A stretch of 64,000 nucleotides of DNA, from assembly GCF_036178145.1 (NCBI RefSeq), contig NZ_CP108067.1, forward strand, positions 1,054,001 through 1,118,000, in the 5' to 3' direction. A program made the position numbers and the translations under genes. This DNA is from Streptomyces sp. NBC_00273 (GTDB lineage Bacteria > Actinomycetota > Actinomycetes > Streptomycetales > Streptomycetaceae). The notes below the pieces were generated by a model. The model did no database searches. It was given only the letters and a program-made list of their open reading frames with translations, and was not told the DNA's origin. Shown here piece by piece: positions 24,285 to 32,083 of the stretch; position 1 is the first letter of the stretch; every line of letters begins with the position of its first letter.

Positions 24285-24545
24285 ATGGCCCATGACATGG
24301 TGTTCTTCCTCGCCCCCGACGACGAGGCCGCCCGTGCCACGCTGCCTGCGGGGACCTGGTGCGGCCATTGAGCCCGTAACCTGCCGTTTCATCGAGCCGG
24401 ACCGTGCCATCGCCGAGCGGGGCACGTTCTTCGAAGGGCCCTCGGCCGAGGCCCCTCCGCTTGAGCAGCTCCTTGGGTGGGCGCGGCCGGAGTGGGTCCG
24501 CTTCGACCGCCGTCGTCGCGAAGTGCAACGTGGAGGGCCACGACC
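24285..24545 (+). pseudogene. Frameshifted, truncated fragment of an unknown conserved gene
   Basis: The first frame reads MAHDMVFFLAPDDEAARATL from the ATG at 24285 and stops at 24371. The homologous continuation appears in another frame as RGPGAAIEPVTCRFIEPD and then PPLEQLLGWARPEWV. Together they look like the start of a small Streptomyces protein family that begins MAHD.VFFLAPDDE.A and continues RGPGA. The right half of the gene is missing: the sequence runs into the NIS synthetase gene on the opposite strand at 24582. No function is known. Confidence 0.55.
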
Positions 24546-24581
24546 GGCCCACTTCGTCGATGGCGCCCGTGCGCAAACCCT

Positions 24582-26150
24582 TCAGCCGCGCAGCGGGTTC
24601 GGCAGGGGCAGGTAGCGGGCGTCCGCGCCGTCCGCCCGGGTCCAGCGCAGCAGCAGGTTGGTCTTGCCCGGCAGGGTCGCGGCGGCGAGCAGTTCCGCGA
24701 TCTCGGGGAGCCCGCGGGTGGCGTCGTAGCGCAAGAACTCCTCCCGTGCGGCCGGCCACAGCAGCGGCGAGGCGTCCGGATACCGTCCGGAGAGCGCGCC
24801 CGCGATCTCCGTCAGGTTGTTGACGACCAGGCAGTAGACCAGGCGCTGCCATGCATCCGCCCGCGGCAGGTCCGCCGGCAGCTTGACCCCCTCCGCGTCC
24901 CGGAAGAGGGCCTGCACCGGCAGGCCGTCCGCGTCGACGGCGACCAGGGTGTTCTGGAGGTGGGCCTCCAGCACGATGCCGTGCCGGGCGAACAGTTCCA
25001 GCACCGGCGGCACGACCTGGCGCAGGTACGCCCGCCACCAGCGGACCGGGTCGGTGGCCGCGGCCGGGGGGCTCCCGGGGTACCCCTCGGCGAGCGCGGC
25101 GGCCAGCAGCGGTGTGGCCCCGGGCACGGTGTGCGCGTGCAAGCCGTCGCGGACCAGGACGGCGAGCTCCTCGAAGGCGAAGGCGGCGGTGCGGTAGCCG
25201 CGGTCCGGGAGCCAGGCCGCGGCCGATCCGGTCGGGCGCAGGGCGGCGAAACCGGCCTCGACGGCCGCATCGGTGCGGCGCAGCTTCAGCAGGTCGTGGC
25301 GCCACAGCCGGCGCACGTCGTTGGTGATCCGGACGTCGAGGCTGAACTTCACGAAGAGGTCGGCCGCCGCGTCGGGTACGTACAGGGTCCGGATCGAGGC
25401 GGTGGGCCAGGCCGGTCGGCGGGTCGCGCCGAGCCGCAGCAGCCGCCCGTCGGCGAAGGCCTCGCGCACCGCGGGCCTCTCGCCGACCAGGTCGAGCTGC
25501 CAGGGGTGGGCGGGCAGCAGCCGGTATCCGGCGGGCGGGCGCGGCCCGTCGAGGGCGTCGGCCAGTGCGTCGATGGCGGCGGAGGCGGCCGGGCCGCCCT
25601 CCTCGGCGGTCTGGTCCTCGCGCAGCCCGAGGAAGACCAGCGGGAACCGGGCGTGGGCCTCGGGCGCGTACGGAAGCCAGCTCCCGGCCGGCGCCCCGCC
25701 GCGGGCCTTGGGGGCGGGGTGGTGGGGGTGGCCCATGACCAGGGACTGCTCGGAGAGCAGGTACGGGTCCGCCGGGGGTTCGGCGGTGGCCCGGGCGGCG
25801 AGCAGCGCGGCGATCGCGTCGCGGCTGTCGGTGATCTCGACGGGGAGCTCGTCGTTGGGGACACCGGTGAACCGGCCCAGTTCGTCGGAGACGAGTTTGG
25901 CCAGTTCGGCGTGGCTGAGCGGGTGCCAGCCGTCCGCCGTGCGCAGTTCGGGGCGTTCGGGCCGGCGCCCCCCGCGTACCCGGAGCAGCCGCGCGCTGCC
26001 GCGCAGCCGGTGGACGCGCACATCCGTTCCCGCGCCCGCGTCGGACGCCTCGACGGGTTCGGCCGCTTCTCTGAGCAGGCAGTTCAGGAGCGGGGCGGCG
26101 GCGTACGCGTCGGCGGCGGTGTTGAGGTCCACTGGTTCCATTCGGTCCAT
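24582..26150 (-). CDS. IucA/IucC family siderophore (NIS) synthetase
   Basis: About 522 residues from the ATG at 26150; an ATG at 26141 and a GTG at 26183 are also in frame and none has a clear ribosome binding site. NIS synthetases adenylate a carboxylate (usually citrate or succinate) and condense it with an amine or alcohol. Family marks: SEQSLVMGHPHHPAPKARGG in the N-terminal domain, KFSLDVRITNDVRRL and LEAHLQNTLVAVDADG in the FhuF-like C-terminal region. Length fits the family. It is divergent from a second NIS synthetase with only 108 bp between, so both probably act in one siderophore pathway. No decarboxylase, N-hydroxylase or exporter is adjacent. Confidence 0.92.
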   Translation of the reverse strand: MDRMEPVDLNTAADAYAAAPLLNCLLREAAEPVEASDAGAGTDVRVHRLRGSARLLRVRGGRRPERPELRTADGWHPLSHAELAKLVSDELGRFTGVPNDELPVEITDSRDAIAALLAARATAEPPADPYLLSEQSLVMGHPHHPAPKARGGAPAGSWLPYAPEAHARFPLVFLGLREDQTAEEGGPAASAAIDALADALDGPRPPAGYRLLPAHPWQLDLVGERPAVREAFADGRLLRLGATRRPAWPTASIRTLYVPDAAADLFVKFSLDVRITNDVRRLWRHDLLKLRRTDAAVEAGFAALRPTGSAAAWLPDRGYRTAAFAFEELAVLVRDGLHAHTVPGATPLLAAALAEGYPGSPPAAATDPVRWWRAYLRQVVPPVLELFARHGIVLEAHLQNTLVAVDADGLPVQALFRDAEGVKLPADLPRADAWQRLVYCLVVNNLTEIAGALSGRYPDASPLLWPAAREEFLRYDATRGLPEIAELLAAATLPGKTNLLLRWTRADGADARYLPLPNPLRG

Positions 26151-26211
26151 CCGGTGCGCCGGAGGTTCGCAGGGCGTAACCACCAGTCGTGATCTTCGGT
26201 ATCCGCAATCA

Positions 26212-26230
26212 TTACTTGATCATCCCGTAA
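26212..26230. promoter_or_regulatory. Dyad in the divergent promoter of the siderophore genes
   Basis: TTAC-N11-GTAA (26212-26230) with an internal TGATCA palindrome sits centrally between the two NIS synthetase genes. It does not match the TTAGGTTAGG-type iron box of actinobacterial DmdR/IdeR repressors, and no such box was found in this gap. A regulatory role is inferred from position only. Confidence 0.3.
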
Positions 26231-26258
26231 AGCGATATTCCGATGCCGGAGCCCCAGC

Positions 26259-27773
26259 ATGCATCTTTCCCCCTCCCCGGCCGAAGAGGCCGTCGCCGCC
26301 GAACTGGCCGACGTACGCCCGTTGCTCGGACCCTCGTACGCCACCGCGCTCGGTGGTGCCCGGGCGGCCGTGCTGACCCGGCTGTGGCGGGCCCTGGCCT
26401 TCGAGCCCCTGCCCTGGGTCGTCGGCCGCGAGCACGCACCCGACGGCCTGGCGCTGCTGCTGGCCGGGGGCGCCCGGCTGGAGGGCCCGCTGCCGGACCC
26501 CTACGCGACCGGGTCCTACGTGAGCGAGCTGCTGCTCGACGGCAGGCCCCACCGGCAGGCCGCGCGGCTGGTGACGGCCCTCGGGGTGCCGCACGCGGAG
26601 CAGTTCGCCGCCGAGCTGGACGGTTGTACGGCCTCCCTCGCGCTCTCCCGGGCGGGTCAGCCGCCCACCGGGGAGGACCCCGCCCCGCGGACGACGTGGG
26701 AATGCGAGCAGCGGGTGGTCGACGGGCATCCCTACCACCCGAACTGTCGTTCCCGTCCCGGATTCTCGGTGGCCGAGCAGCTGGCGTACGCGCCCGAGCA
26801 CCGGCCGGTGGTGGACGTCGGGCTGGTCGCCGTACGGGCCGAGGAGTGCCTGGTCACCGGCGACTGGCCGGAGGAGCTGCGGGACGCCGGGCGGGTCCTG
26901 GTGCCGGTGCACCCCTGGCAGGCGGCACACGTCCTGAAGCACGAGCGGGTGCGGTCCGGTTTCGCGGCGCATCCACTGATGGCCCTGCGCACCCTGGCCC
27001 CCGCCGACGGCGGGGCGCACGTGAAGACCGCGCTGAGCGCCCGGCTCACCTCGTCCGTGCGGGACATCTCCGTCTACTCCATCGAAACGGCGGCGGCCGT
27101 CTCCGCCTTCGCCCAGGGCCTGTCCGAGCGGCTCGACGGCCGGCTGCACATCACCCGCACGCTGGGCGCCACGACCGCGCACAGTCCGGACCTGGCGGCC
27201 GTGCTGCGCGAGCCGCCGGAGGTGTACGCGGACGCCGCCGCCGGTGAGCGGGTGCTGCCGGTGGCGGCCCTGGCCTCCTTCGGGCCGGCGCGCTCGGCGG
27301 CCTGGCGGGCCGAGTTCGCCCGGCTCGCGCTCTCGGTGTGCCTGCGGGTGCTGGAGCTCGGGGTGGCCCTGGAGGCGCACGGCCAGAACCTCCTCGTCGT
27401 CCTCTCCCCCACCGGCGCCCCGCTGCGGCTGGTCTACCGCGACCTCGCCGACATCCGGATCAGCCCGGCCCGACTGGCCCGGCACGGCCTACCGGTGCCG
27501 CCCCTGTCCGGCAGGCTGGTCACCGACGACGTGACCGTGCTGCGGCGCAAGCTGTTCGGGTCCTTGCTGACGGGGGCGCTCGGGGCGACGGCGGGCTCGG
27601 CCGGCGCCTTCGCCGAGGCCCTCGCAGAAGTGGCCGCCCTGCCGGCCACCGCGGACACCGAAGCGCTACTGACCGGGCCGCTGCCCACCAAGGCGCTCAC
27701 CCTGATGCGGCTGAGTCCCGGGGTTCCGGGCGATCAGTGGGCGGAACTGCCCAATCCGCTGCTGGGAGGGTGA
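26259..27773 (+). CDS. IucA/IucC family siderophore (NIS) synthetase
   Basis: 504 residues. Family motifs: TTWECEQRVVDGHPYHPNCRSR (GHPxHP), HVKTALSARLTSSVRDIS (ATP/substrate-binding Lys and Arg), LEAHGQNLLVVLSP, and a Tyr-Arg-Asp metal/ATP-site YRDLADIRIS. It is only distantly similar in sequence to the divergent NIS synthetase, consistent with the two catalysing successive condensations on different acceptors. Starts at the ATG at 26259; a short A/T-rich divergent promoter lies upstream. The next gene on this strand is a methyltransferase 58 bp away. Confidence 0.92.
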   Translation: MHLSPSPAEEAVAAELADVRPLLGPSYATALGGARAAVLTRLWRALAFEPLPWVVGREHAPDGLALLLAGGARLEGPLPDPYATGSYVSELLLDGRPHRQAARLVTALGVPHAEQFAAELDGCTASLALSRAGQPPTGEDPAPRTTWECEQRVVDGHPYHPNCRSRPGFSVAEQLAYAPEHRPVVDVGLVAVRAEECLVTGDWPEELRDAGRVLVPVHPWQAAHVLKHERVRSGFAAHPLMALRTLAPADGGAHVKTALSARLTSSVRDISVYSIETAAAVSAFAQGLSERLDGRLHITRTLGATTAHSPDLAAVLREPPEVYADAAAGERVLPVAALASFGPARSAAWRAEFARLALSVCLRVLELGVALEAHGQNLLVVLSPTGAPLRLVYRDLADIRISPARLARHGLPVPPLSGRLVTDDVTVLRRKLFGSLLTGALGATAGSAGAFAEALAEVAALPATADTEALLTGPLPTKALTLMRLSPGVPGDQWAELPNPLLGG

Positions 27774-27831
27774 GCGGGAGCACTCGATCGGTTTCCCCCC
27801 GGAGGGGCTCTGGAGGCTACTGTTCAGGGGC

Positions 27832-28485
27832 ATGACAGAGACCTCGTACCTCAGCTCCGTACGGGCGTCCTACGACGCCGTCGCCGTCGACTACGCGCGG
27901 CTGCTCAGCACCGAACTGGCCGGAAAGCCGCTGGACCGGGCCATGTTGGCGGCCTTCGCCGAGTACGTGCGCGACGACGCGGGCGGCGGGGGCCGGGCGG
28001 TGGCCGACCTGGGCTGCGGCCCGGGCCGGGTGACCGCGCATCTGGCCGGTCTGGGTCTTCGGGCCTTCGGCGTCGACCTGTCCCCGGCGATGGTGGCGGT
28101 GGCTCGCCGGACGTATCCGGGGCTGCGCTTCGAGGTGGCGTCGATGGCTGCCCTGGACGTGGCCGACGGGGTCCTCGGCGGGGTGCTGGCCTGGTACTCC
28201 ACCGTGCACACCCCGCCCTCCCAGCTACCCAAGCTGTTCGCGGAGTTCGCCCGGGTGCTGGCACCGGGCGGCCATTTCCTGATCGCCTTCAAGGCGGGCG
28301 ACGAGCTGATCCGTCTGGAGCACGCGTACGGGCATCCTGTCGACCTCGACGTGTACCGGACTCCGCCCGAGCTGATCGCCGACCTGTTGGGCGGGGCCGG
28401 GCTGACCGAGGTGGCCCGGCTGGTCCGCGAGGCGGGGCCCGGCGAGGCGTCCCCCCAGGGCTTCCTGCTGGCGCGCAAGGGGTAG
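27832..28485 (+). CDS. Class I SAM-dependent methyltransferase
   Basis: 217 residues. The SAM-binding motif I is VADLGCGPGRVTAHLAGLG, followed by FGVDLSPAMVAVARRTYP (motif I acidic loop), a motif II region ALDVADGVLGGVLAWYS and LAPGGHFLIAF (motif III). It starts YLSSVRASYDAVAVDYA, the N-terminal helix typical of UbiE-like enzymes acting on small molecules. It sits 58 bp behind the second NIS synthetase on the same strand and might modify the siderophore, though generic copies of such enzymes are common. Confidence 0.88.
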   Translation: MTETSYLSSVRASYDAVAVDYARLLSTELAGKPLDRAMLAAFAEYVRDDAGGGGRAVADLGCGPGRVTAHLAGLGLRAFGVDLSPAMVAVARRTYPGLRFEVASMAALDVADGVLGGVLAWYSTVHTPPSQLPKLFAEFARVLAPGGHFLIAFKAGDELIRLEHAYGHPVDLDVYRTPPELIADLLGGAGLTEVARLVREAGPGEASPQGFLLARKG

Positions 28486-28606
28486 GCCGGCGAGGACCCG
28501 TCACGGGGACCGCTCCGCCGGGGCTGTTGACTACTGCGGTGGACATCGACGACGCGGTGGCAGCGGGAGCGGAGAGGGAGTCGGGGCGGAGGCGGGAGGC
28601 TTCGCC

Positions 28607-29110
28607 CTGCGGCGTTTCCGGGACGGCGACTCGGTGGACGAGCTGACCGCCCTGCTCCACCGGGCCCACGCGGGCCACGCTGCCGCCGGGCGGGTCTTCT
28701 TTGCGTCGTACCAGTCGCCCCGTGACACCCGCCACCGGCTGAGCAAGGGCGAGTGCTGGGTCGCGACGTGGGACGGGGCGTTGATCGGTACCGTCACCGC
28801 GTCCGCCCCGCACCCCACGCCCAGCGGCTACCCCGGGCCCGGAGGGGCCGGATCGTTCTGGCAACGGGCGGTGGACCCCGCCCGGCGGGGCAGCGGGCCG
28901 GGCCGTCGGCTGCTGGCACTGGCGGAGTACCGGATCGCCGCCCTCGACTCCGAGCACGTCGTCATCGACACCTCGGCACACGCCGCCGAACTCCTCGGCT
29001 GGTACCGCCGCCGCGGCTGCGCGCCGATCGGCGCGTGGCGGTGGGACGTGACCAACTACGACAGCGTCGTCCTCGCGAAGGACCTGACACGGCCCGCCGC
29101 CACGCCTTAG
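28607..29110 (+). CDS. GNAT family N-acetyltransferase
   Basis: The body shows CWVATWDGALIGTVTAS, the acetyl-CoA loop VDPARRGSGPGRRLLALAEYR (RxxGxG-like) and a C-terminal LLGWYRRRGC, the GNAT core. The usual first strand is encoded as LRRFRDGDSVDELTALLH, which begins upstream of the first GTG (28634). A CTG at 28607 lies seven bases after GGGAGG (28594-28599) and would give a complete domain of 167 residues; no ATG, GTG or TTG is in frame before it. I prefer CTG, or a start lost upstream; the GTG would remove strand one. Confidence 0.78.
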   Translation: MRRFRDGDSVDELTALLHRAHAGHAAAGRVFFASYQSPRDTRHRLSKGECWVATWDGALIGTVTASAPHPTPSGYPGPGGAGSFWQRAVDPARRGSGPGRRLLALAEYRIAALDSEHVVIDTSAHAAELLGWYRRRGCAPIGAWRWDVTNYDSVVLAKDLTRPAATP

Positions 29111-29137
29111 ACCGTCCCTTTCGGGCGGGCCCGGCGC

Positions 29138-30334
29138 TCACCAGCGCAGCGGCAGCCGTGTCACGCCCCGCATCAAGATGCCCGGGAGCCAGTCGGGCGG
29201 GCCCGCCTCCGGGTCCTCGGCGAGGTCCGGGAAGCGCTCCAGCAGGGCCCGGACCGCGATGCGTCCCTCCATCCGGGCGAGCGGGGCACCCAGGCAGAAG
29301 TGGATGCCGTGCCCGAAGGCGAGGTGTCCCGGGCCGGTGCGGCGGATGTCGAAGACGTCCGGCCCGGGCTCCGCGAAGCGCGCGGGATCGCGGTCCGCCG
29401 CGGCGAGCGCGACCAGGACGGAGGAGCCGGCCGTGATGGTGACGCCGCCCAGCTCCAGGTCCGCGGCGGCGAAGCGGTACGTGGCGTGCTGGACCGGGCC
29501 GTCGTAACGGAGCATCTCCTCCACCGCCCCGTCGATCAGCCCGTCCGGGTCGGCCCGCAGCGCGGCCAGCTGGCCGGGGTGCTCGAGCAGGGCCCGTACG
29601 CCGTTGCCGATCAGGTTGACGGTGGTCTCGTGGCCCGCGACCAGCAGCAGGAAGGCCATCCCGATCAGCTCGTCCGGGGAGAGCCGGCCGCCGTCCTCGT
29701 CGCGGGTGCGGATCAGCGCGCTGAGCAGGTCCTCGCCGGGGTCCTCGGCCTTGGCCGCGACGAGTTCGAGGAGGTACGCGGTCATCTCCTCCACGGCCCG
29801 CGGGTCCGCGCCGACGCCGTCCAGCGGGGCGACGATCTCGCCCGACCAGTAGCGGAAGCGCTGCCGGTCCAGTCCGGGGACGCCGAGCAGTTCGCAGATG
29901 ACGGTCATCGGCAGCGGTACGGCGAAGGAGGCGATCAGGTCGGCCCTGCGGTCGGGCCGGGCCGCCATCGCATCGAGCAGTTCGTCGGTGATCTGCTGGA
30001 CGCGCGGCCTCAGGGACTCCACGCGGCGGGCGGTGAACTCCCGGGCCACCAGGCGGCGCAGCCGGGTGTGCCGGGGCGGATCCGTGTCCAGCATGCTGGT
30101 GGCGACGGCCTGGACGGGCAGGGTGCTCGCGAACAGCTCGGAGCCGAGCCAGTCCTTCGACAGGCCCGGATGGGTGAGGGCCTGCCGGGCCTCCTCGTGG
30201 CCGACGACCAGCCAGGTGCGTTCGCCGCCCAGCACCAGTCGGTGGACGGGGCCGGCGGTGCGCAGCGCGTCGTAGAAGGGGTACGGGTCGGCGTTGAACG
30301 CGTCGGCGTGCGTGCTGAGATCCACGAGGGCCAT
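29138..30334 (-). CDS. Cytochrome P450, CYP107-like bacterial class
   Basis: 398 residues, complete. I-helix oxygen-activation motif AGHET at 233-237, ExxR as EEML.RY region near 272-276, and heme-binding FGHGIHFCLGAPLAR with axial C347. The N-terminus lacks a membrane anchor, as in soluble bacterial class I enzymes that need ferredoxin and reductase; none is encoded nearby. Starts at the ATG at 30334. Substrate unknown; such stand-alone P450s act in secondary metabolism or xenobiotic oxidation. A heptamer repeat array lies just upstream of its promoter. Confidence 0.93.
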   Translation of the reverse strand: MALVDLSTHADAFNADPYPFYDALRTAGPVHRLVLGGERTWLVVGHEEARQALTHPGLSKDWLGSELFASTLPVQAVATSMLDTDPPRHTRLRRLVAREFTARRVESLRPRVQQITDELLDAMAARPDRRADLIASFAVPLPMTVICELLGVPGLDRQRFRYWSGEIVAPLDGVGADPRAVEEMTAYLLELVAAKAEDPGEDLLSALIRTRDEDGGRLSPDELIGMAFLLLVAGHETTVNLIGNGVRALLEHPGQLAALRADPDGLIDGAVEEMLRYDGPVQHATYRFAAADLELGGVTITAGSSVLVALAAADRDPARFAEPGPDVFDIRRTGPGHLAFGHGIHFCLGAPLARMEGRIAVRALLERFPDLAEDPEAGPPDWLPGILMRGVTRLPLRW

Positions 30335-30385
30335 GGGGGCAGCGTACGGCGGCCGTTCGCCGGACGCGGAAGGGATTCACGCGTT

Positions 30386-30427
30386 GCGGGTCGCGGGTCA
30401 CGGGTCACGGGTCACGGGTCGCGGGTC
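30386..30427. repeat. Heptamer tandem repeat (RCGGGTC)6
   Basis: Six perfect-length 7-bp units: GCGGGTC twice, ACGGGTC three times, GCGGGTC once, plus a partial seventh. It lies between the leftward P450 (start 30334) and the rightward BBE-type gene (start 30545), 50 bp before the P450 ATG, in noncoding sequence. Confidence 0.9.
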
Positions 30428-30544
30428 GCGGTACGGCGATAGGACAAGCCGAACCGTTTCGGCTGTGCGCCGTTCAGGGGGCACCCCGGTGCGTGTGGGA
30501 CCCGCCTGCACGGCTATCGGCCCGGGCGGTGGCAGGAAGGACAT

Positions 30545-32071
30545 ATGAGCCTCAATCGCCGCCAGGTCCTGGGCAGCGCGGCCGCGGCCGTCCTCGCCTC
30601 CGTCGGGGCGGCGGCCCGGACCCCGGACTACGGGGCGCTGGCGCGCGGGATCGACGGGCGCGTGGTGCTCCCCGGAGACCGCGACTACCCGGAGGCCCGC
30701 CGGCTGTTCCAGCCCCGGTACGACACCGTCGCCCCGGCTGCGGTGGCGTATCCCGCGCACGCCGGGGACGTGGCCGTCTGCCTGGACTTCGCCCGCCGCT
30801 CGGCCGTGCCCGTGGTCCCGCGCGGCGGCGGGCACAGCTACGCCGGCTGGTCCACGCGATCCGCCGGGCTGGTGGTCGACACCGGAGCCATGGCCGCGGT
30901 GTCGGTCGACGGCGACGGCGAGGGAGGCGGTGTACGCATCGGCGCCGGGGCCCGGCTCGGGGACGTGCACGCTGCCCTCGCCCGGCACGGCCGGTCCGTC
31001 CCGACCGGGCTGTGCCCCTCCGTCGGCATCGCCGGACTCGCCCTCGGCGGCGGCCTGGGCCTGGCCTCGCGGGCGTACGGGACCACCTCCGACCGGCTCA
31101 CCGGGGCCCGGGTGGTCACCCCCGACGGGATCGTCCGCGAGGTTTCCGCCGACCGGGATCCGGAACTCTTCTGGGCGCTGCGCGGCGGTGGCGGCGGCAA
31201 CTTCGGCGTGGTCACCGAGTTCCGCTTGCGCACGCACCCGGTCGACGCGTGTGCCCACGCCGAACTCCACTGGCCCGGCGGCGACTCCGCAGCCGTGCTG
31301 CGCGGCTGGCAGCGCTGGCTGGCCGGGCTGCCGGACCCGTTCTGGAGCCAGGTGGAGTTCACCGTCGAGGTGGACGCCGGGGCCGGGCCGCCGCCGGCGG
31401 TACGGGTGGTGTGCCTCGACGGGCGCCAGGAGCTGGAGCGGCAGTTGACCCGACTGTCCGACCTGGTCGGCGGGGCACCGCAGGACAGCTGGATCACCGT
31501 GCGCAGCCACGAGGACACCGTCCGGGCCATGTCCGGCTGCCTGGAGCTGAGCCCCGCGCAGTGCCGGCTGCCGGGCACTCTGCCCGGCCGGGACCCGCAA
31601 GGACGGCTCGGCCGGGACTCGTACGCCGCTCGGTCCGATTTCTGGGCGGGCGGCGGACTGTCGGACGCGGCGATCGGCGCGGTCCTGGACGCCGTGCGGC
31701 GGTACGGGACGAGCGTGCCCCGGGGCGGCCTGGGCGTGGTCCAGTTCGACGGGGTCTGCGGCGGCGCGGTGAACCGCGTCCCGGCCGGCTCCACCGCCTT
31801 CGTCCACCGCGACAGCGCCTTCCTCGCCCAGTACCTCGTCTACTGGCCCGGATCCGCAACGCCGGCCGAGGTGGCCCGGCACCAGGGCTGGCTCGACGGG
31901 CTCTGGCAGGACCTGCGCCCCTGGGCGAGCGGCCGCGCGTACCAGAACTACACCGATCCGAAGCTCACGGGATGGCGCGAGGCCTACTACGGCCCGAACC
32001 TCGCGCGCCTGCAGGAGGTCCGGCGTGTCTACGACCCGGACCGGCTCTTCCGTTTCCCCCAGGCCCTTTAG
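30545..32071 (+). CDS. Exported FAD-linked oxidase, berberine-bridge-enzyme type
   Basis: 508 residues. The N-terminus NRRQVLGSAAAAVLASVGAAA is a twin-arginine signal, so a folded, cofactor-loaded protein is exported. FAD-binding PP fold: VVPRGGGHSYAG with H97 and GLCPSVGIAG with C157, the pair that carries the bicovalent 6-S-cysteinyl, 8-alpha-N1-histidyl FAD in BBE-like oxidases. The C-terminal BBE domain ends in YQNYTDPKLTGWREAYYGPN and a final VYDPDRLFRFPQ. Substrates in this class are often sugars or secondary metabolites. Followed after 12 bp by a secreted protease gene on the same strand. Confidence 0.92.
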   Translation: MSLNRRQVLGSAAAAVLASVGAAARTPDYGALARGIDGRVVLPGDRDYPEARRLFQPRYDTVAPAAVAYPAHAGDVAVCLDFARRSAVPVVPRGGGHSYAGWSTRSAGLVVDTGAMAAVSVDGDGEGGGVRIGAGARLGDVHAALARHGRSVPTGLCPSVGIAGLALGGGLGLASRAYGTTSDRLTGARVVTPDGIVREVSADRDPELFWALRGGGGGNFGVVTEFRLRTHPVDACAHAELHWPGGDSAAVLRGWQRWLAGLPDPFWSQVEFTVEVDAGAGPPPAVRVVCLDGRQELERQLTRLSDLVGGAPQDSWITVRSHEDTVRAMSGCLELSPAQCRLPGTLPGRDPQGRLGRDSYAARSDFWAGGGLSDAAIGAVLDAVRRYGTSVPRGGLGVVQFDGVCGGAVNRVPAGSTAFVHRDSAFLAQYLVYWPGSATPAEVARHQGWLDGLWQDLRPWASGRAYQNYTDPKLTGWREAYYGPNLARLQEVRRVYDPDRLFRFPQAL

Positions 32072-32083
32072 GGAGTGTCCGGC

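Noticed and set aside
26151..26258. DmdR/IdeR iron box in the siderophore promoter region
   Set aside because: No match to TTAGGTTAGG-type palindromes was found; only a TTAC-N11-GTAA dyad is present.
29111..29137. Small hairpin between GNAT and P450 stops as a terminator
   Set aside because: CCGTCCC/GGGCGG pairing is short and mismatched, with no U tract; too weak to list.
30386..30427. CRISPR-like array
   Set aside because: Units are only 7 bp and directly adjacent, without spacers; it is a simple tandem repeat.
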